From the NCBI RefSeq assembly GCF_003344625.1, contig NZ_QPKJ02000001.1, positions 434,001-498,000 of the forward strand: 64,000 nt of DNA, written 5' to 3'. The position numbers and the translations under genes are program-made. The notes beneath the pieces are model-generated. The model searched no databases and was not told the origin of the DNA. It saw only the letters and a list, made by a program, of their open reading frames with translations. Each line of letters starts with the position of its first letter. Position 1 is the first letter of the stretch. Shown piece by piece: positions 15,911 to 23,247 of the stretch. The stretch comes from Solirubrobacter deserti (lineage in GTDB: Bacteria; Actinomycetota; Thermoleophilia; Solirubrobacterales; Solirubrobacteraceae).

Positions 15911-17188
15911 CTACCAGGCCGGCGTCGCGGCCGGATCGGCGGCCGGCTCGGCCACCGCGGGCTGCTCGGCCTGGACCGCGGCCGGAGTCGGCTCGGCGGG
16001 GGCGGGCGTCTCGACCGGCGGGGCGGCCGCCTCGACCGGCGCGGCCGCCGGCTCGGCGACCGGTGCGGGCTCGGGCTCGGGCGCCGGCGCGGCCGGCGGG
16101 GCCTCGGCCTCCGGGGCCTGCTCGGGCGCGGGCGTCTCGGCCGGGGCCTCGGGGGCCGGAGCCTCCGGGGCCGGCGTCGACTCGGGCGTCTCGACCGGCG
16201 GCGCCTCGGGGGTCGGCTCGGTGGGCGCGGGCTCCTCGACCGGCGGCTCCTCGACGGGCGTCTCCGGCGTCTCGTCCTCGGCGGGCTGCTCGACGTCCGG
16301 GACGACCGGGGTCGGGTCCTCGTCGACCTCGTCCTCGTCCGCGGGCGGCGGGGGCGGGACGGGCAGGCCGTCCGGGTAGCCGTCGCCGTTGCGGTCGTCC
16401 ATGCCGTCCGGGATGCCGTCCTTGTTGGAGTCCGGGTCCAGCGGGTCGCTGCCCTGGGCCTCCTCGACCGCGTTGGACACGCCGTCGCCGTCGGAGTCGT
16501 CGTCGCCGTCGATGCGGCCGTCGCCGTTGGTGTCCTTGGCCTGCGCGCCGGTGGAGATGCGGAACGCGGTCTCGACGCTGATGCCCGTGTCGGTCTTGGT
16601 CGTCTTCGCGTCGCTCGAGTTGCTCGGGTCAGAGCCCTTGGCGCGCTCGTAGTCGTTGGCGACGCTGTCCCCGTCGTCGTCGGCCATGTCGGGCGCGCTG
16701 AACTCGGGCGCCTGCGCCATGGTCGTGCCGTTCTCGGGCGAGGAAGTCACGGTGCCGCGGGAATCTTCGGCGCGGGACTCGGAGCCGCGGACGTCGGCGT
16801 CGCGCTCCTCGGAGGCCGTCGTGTCACTGCCACCGCCGACGAACACCGTCACGGCGGAGCCGCCGCCGCCCGCAACGCCGCCGGGCCCGGGCAGGCTCAC
16901 GCGCAGCGGAGCGGCGCCGCCGCCCGCGGGCGTCTCGCCTTCACCGGTGGAGACGTTGGGCTTGTTGGTCGCGGGCTCCTGCGTCTTGGGCGTGGCGAGC
17001 CTGAGCGTGGGCGCGGAAGCATTCTGCTCGAGCCCGGACGTCCAGTCCTTCCAGCCGACGAGCGGCGCGGCAAGGGCTCCGAGCCCGAGCGTGCCGGCGA
17101 CAAGACCGGTCGCGATCGTGCCTGCGAGGCGCAGGTCTCCGAGCGCGGAGGGCCGCGGTGCGATGTGCGTGGTGTCAGTGTCCGACAT
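15911..17188 (-). CDS. Predicted surface protein with thrombospondin-3-like calcium repeats and Pro/Glu/Ala-rich tail
   Basis: 425 residues with no enzyme signature. A hydrophobic segment at about residues 25-45 (IATGLVAGTLGLGALAAPLV) follows a short cytoplasmic N-terminus, so the rest is probably outside the membrane. A Gly-rich stretch precedes several D-x-D-x-D-G-x-x-D units (DDDGDSVANDYE, DTNGDGRIDGDDD, DSDGDGVSNAVEE, DSNKDGIPDGMDD) that should bind calcium. The last ~150 residues are almost only Pro, Glu, Ala, Thr and Val (EEPPVEEPAPTEP-like), likely a rod or wall-spanning tail. RBS GGAAGGGG precedes ATG 17188. It separates fmt from rsmB, which are usually neighbours. Function unknown. 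Confidence 0.8.
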   Translation of the reverse strand: MSDTDTTHIAPRPSALGDLRLAGTIATGLVAGTLGLGALAAPLVGWKDWTSGLEQNASAPTLRLATPKTQEPATNKPNVSTGEGETPAGGGAAPLRVSLPGPGGVAGGGGSAVTVFVGGGSDTTASEERDADVRGSESRAEDSRGTVTSSPENGTTMAQAPEFSAPDMADDDGDSVANDYERAKGSDPSNSSDAKTTKTDTGISVETAFRISTGAQAKDTNGDGRIDGDDDSDGDGVSNAVEEAQGSDPLDPDSNKDGIPDGMDDRNGDGYPDGLPVPPPPPADEDEVDEDPTPVVPDVEQPAEDETPETPVEEPPVEEPAPTEPTPEAPPVETPESTPAPEAPAPEAPAETPAPEQAPEAEAPPAAPAPEPEPAPVAEPAAAPVEAAAPPVETPAPAEPTPAAVQAEQPAVAEPAADPAATPAW

Positions 17189-17443
17189 TCTTCAAATCCC
17201 CTTCCGTGGGGTTATGTCGGCAAGTTGTACGCGGTCCATTAGCCCTTTCGGACGAAAATGAGGTTCTCAGGGGCGAATTGGACGAACGTATGAGCATCGA
17301 CGAAAAGGGCTGCAAAGAGCCCACTTCTACAACTTGAGGATCAGACCGGATTTTGGACCTCTATTCGAGGCGCCTACGCGCAACCGTGCGCGTGATGGAG
17401 CCAATCAGAAGCATGCCCGCTCGTAAAGGTTCGCAAGGCCAAG

Positions 17444-18817
17444 ATGGACGAACCGTCGAGTCGTGACCCCACTGAGCGGGGGGGTCTCGGAGGGGCGGCC
17501 GCCCCGCCGGGCGTTGCCCCCTCGCGTGCGTGCGCGTACGCGGTCGTGCGGCGCGTGTTCGAAGGCGGAGCGTGGGCGGACCGCGCGCTGCACGGCGAGG
17601 CGCGCCGCCTGCGGCTGGACCCGCGGGACCTCGCGCTGGCCACGCGCCTGAGCTACGGGACCGTCCAGCGCGTCGCGACGCTCGACCACGTGATCGAGAC
17701 CCTCAGCGGCCGCTCGACGAACAAGCTCGACAAGCCGGTCCTGGCCGCACTGCGGCTCGGCGTCTTCCAGCTGACCTACCTCGACCGCGTGCCCGCGCAC
17801 GCGGCCGTGGGCGAGTCGGTCGAGCTGGCCAAGCGCGACGCGCCCCGCGGCGCCGGGCTCGTCAACGCCGTCCTGCGCCGAGCCGGTCGCGAGGCCCGCG
17901 GGCTCGTGGCCAAGCTCAAAGACACCACCCCGCAGCAGGCCGCGCTCGCCCACTCGCACCCCGAGTGGATCGCGCAGCTGTGGTTCGATGCGCTCGGCGC
18001 CCCTGACGCCCGCGCCCTGATGGCCGCCGACAACGAGCCCGCCGAGGCCGTCCTGCGCGCCAACACGCTCAAGACCACCGCGCCGGAGCTGCTCGAACGG
18101 CTGTCGATCGAAGCCCGGCTCGACGGCGACGCGCTGATCCTCGACGACGCCTTCGACGCCTTCTCGAGCCGCGAGTGGGAGGACGGCCTGCTGATGCCGC
18201 AGTCGCGCGGGGCGATGGCGGTCGCGCGTCTGCTGGACCCGCAGCCCGGCGACCGCGTGCTCGACCTGTGCGCCGCGCCCGGCGGCAAGACCACCCACCT
18301 GGCCGCCCTGATGGGCAACGAGGGCGAGATCGTCGCCGTCGAACAGCACCCGGGCCGCGCCGACTCGCTGCGCAAGACGGCCGCCCGCATGGGGGCGACG
18401 ATCGTCGACGTCCACACCGGCGACGCCGCCCAGCCGCACGCGAAGAACTTCGACCGCGTCCTGGTCGACCCGCCGTGCAGCGACCTCGGCACGCTCGCCT
18501 CGCGTCCCGACGCCCGCTGGCGCAAGGCCGGCCGCCCCGAGGCGTTGTCGGAGCTCCAGCAGCAGATCCTGCGCGCCGGAGCAAACGCACTCAGGCCCGG
18601 CGGTACCCTCGTCTACTCGACGTGCACGATCTCGCCCGCCGAGAACGAGCAAGTGGTCAGCGCGTTCCTAGCCACTCATCCAGAGTTCACGGTCGATGAC
18701 CTAGGAACTCGGCTCCCGCTCTGGAAGCATCCCACCATGCCGCAGCACCTGCAGACGCTCCCGCACCGAGACCGCACGGACGGTTTCTTCATCGCGCGTC
18801 TGCGGAGAGACGCATGA
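17444..18817 (+). CDS. rsmB: 16S rRNA (cytosine-967 C5)-methyltransferase RsmB
   Basis: RNA m5C methyltransferase, 457 residues. An N-terminal NusB-like helical domain (about 30-170, RACAYAVVRRVFEGGAWADR) precedes the SAM domain: motif I VLDLCAAPGGKTTHLA near residue 271, motif IV VDPPCSDLGT near 343 and motif VI YSTCTISPAEN near 390 with the catalytic Cys. ATG 17444 gives a Gly/Pro-rich leader of about 25 residues; the true start may be slightly downstream. The stop overlaps the ATG of the zinc-ribbon gene (18814-18817). Confidence 0.93.
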   Translation: MDEPSSRDPTERGGLGGAAAPPGVAPSRACAYAVVRRVFEGGAWADRALHGEARRLRLDPRDLALATRLSYGTVQRVATLDHVIETLSGRSTNKLDKPVLAALRLGVFQLTYLDRVPAHAAVGESVELAKRDAPRGAGLVNAVLRRAGREARGLVAKLKDTTPQQAALAHSHPEWIAQLWFDALGAPDARALMAADNEPAEAVLRANTLKTTAPELLERLSIEARLDGDALILDDAFDAFSSREWEDGLLMPQSRGAMAVARLLDPQPGDRVLDLCAAPGGKTTHLAALMGNEGEIVAVEQHPGRADSLRKTAARMGATIVDVHTGDAAQPHAKNFDRVLVDPPCSDLGTLASRPDARWRKAGRPEALSELQQQILRAGANALRPGGTLVYSTCTISPAENEQVVSAFLATHPEFTVDDLGTRLPLWKHPTMPQHLQTLPHRDRTDGFFIARLRRDA

Positions 18818-19035
18818 GCGAGCAGGACACCGGGGCCACGTGCCCCGCCTGCCAGCAGCCGTGGCTGCGCGCCACCAACCTCCCGGGCCGCTACCGCTGC
18901 GTGAACTGCCTGCACCGCTTCGAACTTCGCAGCGTCTGCCCGAACTGCGGCGAGCACTCGACGATCGTGCGCATGTCGAGCACGGCCCTGTATATCTGCG
19001 GCCACTGTCAGTCCTCGATGCTCGCTCCCATTTGA
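18814..19035 (+). CDS. Small four-CxxC zinc-ribbon protein
   Basis: 73 residues with four CxxC pairs: CPAC, CVNC, CPNC and CGHC, enough for two zinc-ribbon knuckles. No family name can be given with certainty. It overlaps rsmB by four bases (ATGA) and the rpe start by one base (TGATG), so it is made in lockstep with an rRNA methyltransferase and a pentose-phosphate enzyme. RNA or protein binding is plausible for double ribbons but unproven here. Confidence 0.85.
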   Translation: MSEQDTGATCPACQQPWLRATNLPGRYRCVNCLHRFELRSVCPNCGEHSTIVRMSSTALYICGHCQSSMLAPI

Positions 19036-19688
19036 TGCTCCAAGGAATCGCACCGTCCATCCTCGCCGCCGACTTCGCCCGCCTGGGTGAGCAGGTCGGC
19101 ATGGTCCTCGACGCCGGCGCGCAGGTCATCCACGTCGACGTGATGGACGGCCACTTCGTGCCGCCGATCACGATGGGCGACCTCGCGGTCAAGGCGATCG
19201 CCGACCAGGTCCACGAAGCCGGCGCCAAGATCGACGTCCATCTGATGATCGACCGCCCCGAGCAGCAGGTCGCTGCGTTCGCCGAGGCGGGCGCGGACTC
19301 GATCACCGTCCACGTCGAGGCGACGCCGCACCTGCACTACGCGTTGCAGGCGATCAAGGACGCCGGCTGTCTGACGGGCGTCGCGATCAACCCCGGCACG
19401 CCGCCGGAAACCGTCAGCGCCGTCGAGGCCGACATGGTCCTCTGCATGACCGTCAATCCTGGCTGGGGCGGCCAAAAGTTCCTGGAAAGCTCGATTCCGA
19501 AGCTGAAACGGCTCCGCGAGCTGGTCGGAGACCGTCCATCCGTCCAGGTCGACGGCGGAATCGGAGCCGCGACGGCGGCCCGTTGCGCGGCCGCCGGAGC
19601 GACCGTTTTCGTTGCTGGTACAGCGGTTTTCGGGGCTCAGGACCCGGTCGCCGCGGTCCAGGCCATCACGTCCGCGGCGCGTGGGTAG
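19035..19688 (+). CDS. rpe: Ribulose-phosphate 3-epimerase
   Basis: TIM-barrel enzyme interconverting ribulose-5-phosphate and xylulose-5-phosphate, 217 residues from ATG 19035. Typical N-terminus IAPSILAADFARLGEQV, metal-binding HVDVMDGHFVPPIT, HLMI (His/Asp region) and NPGWGGQKF are all present, with VQVDGGIG at the phosphate site. The start shares a base with the zinc-ribbon stop. It closes the rsmB block; in many actinobacteria the rib genes follow directly, whereas here about 19 kb of other genes intervene. Confidence 0.96.
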   Translation: MLQGIAPSILAADFARLGEQVGMVLDAGAQVIHVDVMDGHFVPPITMGDLAVKAIADQVHEAGAKIDVHLMIDRPEQQVAAFAEAGADSITVHVEATPHLHYALQAIKDAGCLTGVAINPGTPPETVSAVEADMVLCMTVNPGWGGQKFLESSIPKLKRLRELVGDRPSVQVDGGIGAATAARCAAAGATVFVAGTAVFGAQDPVAAVQAITSAARG

Positions 19689-19724
19689 AAGCCCCGCATT
19701 CACGAGTTGTACGGCCAGCCGTAT

Positions 19725-19738
19725 GTGAAGGGGTTCAC
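19725..19738 (+). promoter_or_regulatory. Inverted repeat before the receiver-protein gene
   Basis: GTGAA-GGGG-TTCAC, a perfect 5-base inverted repeat four bases before GTG 19742. GAAGGGG inside it is also a reasonable ribosome binding site, so folding or protein binding could control translation of the receiver gene. Confidence 0.35.
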
Positions 19739-19741
19739 GGG

Positions 19742-20113
19742 GTGACGAGAATCGATCCTGTGGACTGCACCGTCCTTATCGTCGACGACCATCCGTCCTT
19801 CCGGGCGAGCGCACGCGTGCTGCTCGAATCGGAGGGATTCAACGTCATCGGCGAAGCCGTGGACGGCGCCAGCGCGGTCTCCGAGACCTGCCGGCTCAAG
19901 CCTCAGCTCGTTCTTCTGGACGTGCAGCTCCCCGATATCGACGGGTTCGATGTCGCCGCTCGCATCACGGGCCGCCCGGACTCTCCCGCGGTGATCCTCG
20001 TGTCGAGCCGCGACTCCTCGGACTTCGGGCCGCTCGTGTCGCGCTCCGGCGCGCGCGGGTTCGTGCCCAAGGCCGAGCTGTCGGGTGAGCGCGTCCAGGA
20101 GCTGCTCGTTTGA
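19742..20113 (+). CDS. Single-domain response regulator (receiver only)
   Basis: 123 residues from GTG 19742 containing only a receiver domain: acidic pair in LIVDDHPSF, phosphoacceptor Asp in LVLLDVQLPDIDG, conserved Ser in ILVSSRD and Lys in GFVPKAEL. No DNA-binding or enzymatic output domain follows. The stop overlaps the TTG start of the histidine kinase (TTGA, 20110-20113). It may act as phosphate sink or relay for the kinase, alongside the full NarL-type regulator two genes on (inference). Confidence 0.88.
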   Translation: MTRIDPVDCTVLIVDDHPSFRASARVLLESEGFNVIGEAVDGASAVSETCRLKPQLVLLDVQLPDIDGFDVAARITGRPDSPAVILVSSRDSSDFGPLVSRSGARGFVPKAELSGERVQELLV

Positions 20114-21798
20114 GCACACTCACCCGCGCGCTGGCGATGCTGGCGCTCGCGGCCCTGCTGTTGGGGCTGCTGGCGGCCGCCGTGATCGCCGGGTCCGACC
20201 ACGTCGACGACACGCCGCTCGCGATCGTCTTCCTCGTCGGCGTCGCGTTCGCGTGGATCGCGACCGGCCTGTTCGCCTGGCAGCGCCGCCCGGCCAACCG
20301 GGTCGGCGCGCTGATGACCTGGACCGGCTTCGCGTGGCTGCTGAACGCGTTCGTGGCCTCTAACTCGGCCGCGGTCTTCACCTTCGCCGTCCTCGCCTCG
20401 AACCTCTACCTCGCGGCGTTCGTCCACCTGCTGCTCGCGTACCCGGAGGGCACGCTGCGGCGCCGTCTGGACCGCGGGCTCGCAGCCGCCGTCTACGCGC
20501 TGTGCGCGGTCGGCGCGCTGCCGATCCTGCTGTCCGGCCTCCCGGCGTGCGAGCGCTGCCCGAGCAGCGTCATCCAGCTCACCGACAGCACCGCGGCCGG
20601 CAACGTCGGCGACGTGCTCACGACCGTCGCGGCCGTGGTGCTCGCCGGCACGGTGATCTGGGTGCTCGCCGCCCGCTGGCGCGCCGCGAGCCGCCCGCAG
20701 CGTCGCGTGCTGGCGCCGTTGCTGTGGTCGGGCATCGCACTCGTCGCGCTCGTGGCCGCGACGCTCACTTCGCAGACGGTGAGCGGCGACCAGGTGCCGG
20801 GCATCCTGCCGCTCGCGGGCCAGCTGGTCTTCGCCGCGGTGCCGTTCGTCTTCCTGATCGGCCTGCTGCGTGGGCAGCTCGCGCAGGCGGACGCGATCGG
20901 CGAGCTGCTGCAGCGGCTCGGGGAGGCGTCCACGGGCGACCTGCGCGGCCTGCTGGCGGAGGCGCTGCACGATCCCACCCTCCAGCTCCTGTACTGGGTC
21001 GAGGACGGCTGGGTCAAGCGCGACGGGCGCAGCGCGGACCGGCCGAACCACGCGTACACGCCCGTCGAGCTCGACGGTGAGCTCGTCGGCGCCATCATCC
21101 ACGACGCGAGCCTGGAGCCGGAGGCGCTCGCGCTGGTCGCCGCCGCCGCCGGGCTGGCGATGCGCGGCGAGCGGCTGGAGGCGGCGCTGCGGCGTTCGCG
21201 CGCACGGATCGTCGAGGCCGGGCTGGCCGAGCGCCGTCGCCTGGAGCGCAACCTGCACGACGGCGCCCAGCAGCGGCTGGTCGCGCTCAGCCTCCAGATG
21301 CGGATCGCGCAGAACCAGATCGCGAAGAACCCAGAGCGCGCCGCCGAGATGATCGGCGCGGCGCAGGAGGAGCTCACGCGCGCGCTCGAGGAGCTGCGCG
21401 AGCTCGCGCGCGGCATTCACCCCGCCGTGCTGTCCGATCGCGGGCTGCAGGCCGCCGTAGAGGCCCTGGCCGTGCGCTCTCCGCTGCCGGTGAAGGTCGT
21501 CGAGGTGCCGGGCGAGCGCCTGCCCGAGCCGATCGAGGCGGCGGCCTACTTCGTGATCGCCGAGGCGCTCACGAACGTGGCCAAGTACGCGCAGGCGAAC
21601 AGCGCCACGGTCGCGATCCGCCGCGTGAACGGGCATGCTTGCGTCGAAGTGCGCGACGACGGTGTCGGGGGAGCCGATCCGGGACGTGGTTCCGGACTGC
21701 AGGGTCTTGCCGATAGGGTCGGGGCGTTGGATGGTTCCCTGGCGCTCGACTCCCCACCCGGGTCGGGCACTACTCTCCGAGCTGAGATCCCCGTATGA
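20110..21798 (+). CDS. Membrane sensor histidine kinase, NarL/DesK family
   Basis: 562 residues. The first ~270 residues hold about seven hydrophobic segments with a Cys pair in LPACERCPSS between segments, suggesting an extracytoplasmic or redox-sensing loop. The cytoplasmic part has the HisKA_3 dimerisation motif RRLERNLHDGAQQRLVALSL (phospho-His near residue 383) and an HATPase domain with NVAKYAQA (N box), DDGVGG and GSGLQGLADRVGAL (G boxes). TTG 20110 is the start because it overlaps the preceding stop. Its partner regulator follows with an ATGA overlap. Confidence 0.93.
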   Translation: MSTLTRALAMLALAALLLGLLAAAVIAGSDHVDDTPLAIVFLVGVAFAWIATGLFAWQRRPANRVGALMTWTGFAWLLNAFVASNSAAVFTFAVLASNLYLAAFVHLLLAYPEGTLRRRLDRGLAAAVYALCAVGALPILLSGLPACERCPSSVIQLTDSTAAGNVGDVLTTVAAVVLAGTVIWVLAARWRAASRPQRRVLAPLLWSGIALVALVAATLTSQTVSGDQVPGILPLAGQLVFAAVPFVFLIGLLRGQLAQADAIGELLQRLGEASTGDLRGLLAEALHDPTLQLLYWVEDGWVKRDGRSADRPNHAYTPVELDGELVGAIIHDASLEPEALALVAAAAGLAMRGERLEAALRRSRARIVEAGLAERRRLERNLHDGAQQRLVALSLQMRIAQNQIAKNPERAAEMIGAAQEELTRALEELRELARGIHPAVLSDRGLQAAVEALAVRSPLPVKVVEVPGERLPEPIEAAAYFVIAEALTNVAKYAQANSATVAIRRVNGHACVEVRDDGVGGADPGRGSGLQGLADRVGALDGSLALDSPPGSGTTLRAEIPV

Positions 21799-22463
21799 GC
21801 ACAGAAGAAACTCCCTTGAAGGTCGTCGTCGCCGAAGACTCCGTGCTCTTGCGGGAGGGCCTCGTGCGGCTGCTCGAGGACTCCGGCTTCGAGGTCGCGG
21901 GCCAGGCCGGTGACGGCGAGGATTTGCTGCGCAAGGTCGGGGCGCACAAGCCCGACGTGGCCGTGATCGACGTGCGGATGCCGCCGTCGCACACCGACGA
22001 GGGCCTGCGCGCCGCGCGCAAGATCCGTGCGGACCATCCCGGCACCGGGGTGCTCGTCCTCTCCCAGTACGTGGAAGAGGCGTACGCGCTCGATCTGCTG
22101 TCGGAGTCGACGGAGTCCACGGGCTACCTGCTCAAGGACCGCGTGGCCGACGTGGACACGTTCACGGACGCCGTGCGGCGCGTGGCCGGGGGAGGAAGTG
22201 CCCTCGATCCCGAGGTCGTCGCGCTGCTGCTCGGCCGCCGGCGCCGCGAGGACCCGCTGGAGGGCCTGACGGCGCGCGAGCGCGAGGTGCTCGGGTTGAT
22301 GGCCGAGGGCCGCTCGAACGCGGCGATCGCGGAGGCCCTGGTCGTGACCGAGCGCGCCGTCGAGAAGCACGTGACGTCGATCTTCTCCAAGCTCGACCTG
22401 ACGCCGACGGTCGAGGACCACCGTCGCGTGCTCGCCGTCCTGGCGTACCTGCGCTCTAGTTAG
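21795..22463 (+). CDS. NarL/FixJ-family response regulator
   Basis: 222 residues: receiver domain with EDSVLLREGL, phosphoacceptor in VAVIDVRMPPSHTDEG and GYLLKDR, then a LuxR-type helix-turn-helix (LTAREREVLGLMAEGRSNAAIAEAL). It should be phosphorylated by the adjacent kinase and probably controls the ABC exporter genes that start 60 bases downstream (inference from order). ATG overlaps the kinase stop (ATGA). Confidence 0.94.
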   Translation: MSTEETPLKVVVAEDSVLLREGLVRLLEDSGFEVAGQAGDGEDLLRKVGAHKPDVAVIDVRMPPSHTDEGLRAARKIRADHPGTGVLVLSQYVEEAYALDLLSESTESTGYLLKDRVADVDTFTDAVRRVAGGGSALDPEVVALLLGRRRREDPLEGLTAREREVLGLMAEGRSNAAIAEALVVTERAVEKHVTSIFSKLDLTPTVEDHRRVLAVLAYLRSS

Positions 22464-22526
22464 CCCTACCCCGGGTAACGAGCCAGCCGCACGCTCAGGG
22501 GGCGGTTGCTTCACGATGCTGCAGTC

Positions 22527-23246
22527 ATGAACATCGTTTCGACGGCGGATCTGCGCCGGACCTACGGCGAGGGCGAGACCGCCGTGCACGCGCTCGCCGG
22601 CGTCACGCTCGAGTTCCCGTCCGGCCAGTTCACCGCGATCATGGGTCCGTCGGGCTCGGGCAAGTCGACCCTGATGCACCTGCTCGCGGGGCTGGACAAG
22701 CCGTCGTCCGGCTCCGTGAAGGTCGACGGGCACGAGATCGCCGGCCTGCACGACACCGGCCTGACGATGCTCCGGCGCGAGCGTTTCGGGTTCGTGTTCC
22801 AGTCCTTCAACCTCGTGCCCGTGCTGACGGCCGAGGAGAACATCAAGCTGCCGATGACGCTCGCCGGGCGCGAGGTCGACCAGGAGTGGTTCGACCGGCT
22901 CGTGGACACCGTCGGGCTGCGCGACCGGCTCACGCACCGGCCGTCCGAGCTCTCCGGCGGCCAGCAGCAGCGCGTCGCCGTGGCGCGCGCCCTCGTGCAC
23001 CGCCCCGCCGTGCTGTTCGCCGATGAGCCGACCGGCAACCTGGACTCGCGCTCATCCGAGGAGGTGCTGAACCTCCTGCGCCAGGCCGTCGACGAGTTCC
23101 ACCAGACGGTGATCATGGTCACCCACGAGGCCGCCGCCGCGGCGATCGCCGACCGGATCGTGATCCTCAGCGACGGTCAGGTCGTCCACGACGGCGCCGG
23201 CACGGACGCCGAGGGCGTACTCGACCTGATGAAGGCGGTGGGCTGA
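22527..23246 (+). CDS. ABC transporter ATP-binding protein (LolD/MacB type)
   Basis: 239 residues from ATG 22527 (MNIVSTADLRRTYGEGE); an in-frame ATG seven codons upstream (22506) is less likely. Walker A GPSGSGKST near residue 41, Q-loop FQSFNLVPVLTA, signature LSGGQQQR near 142 and Walker B AVLFADEPTGNLDSRS identify the LolD/MacB subgroup, which works with FtsX-type permeases in extracting lipoproteins or peptides rather than in import. One base separates its stop from the GTG of the permease gene. Confidence 0.95.
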   Translation: MNIVSTADLRRTYGEGETAVHALAGVTLEFPSGQFTAIMGPSGSGKSTLMHLLAGLDKPSSGSVKVDGHEIAGLHDTGLTMLRRERFGFVFQSFNLVPVLTAEENIKLPMTLAGREVDQEWFDRLVDTVGLRDRLTHRPSELSGGQQQRVAVARALVHRPAVLFADEPTGNLDSRSSEEVLNLLRQAVDEFHQTVIMVTHEAAAAAIADRIVILSDGQVVHDGAGTDAEGVLDLMKAVG

Positions 23247-23247
23247 C

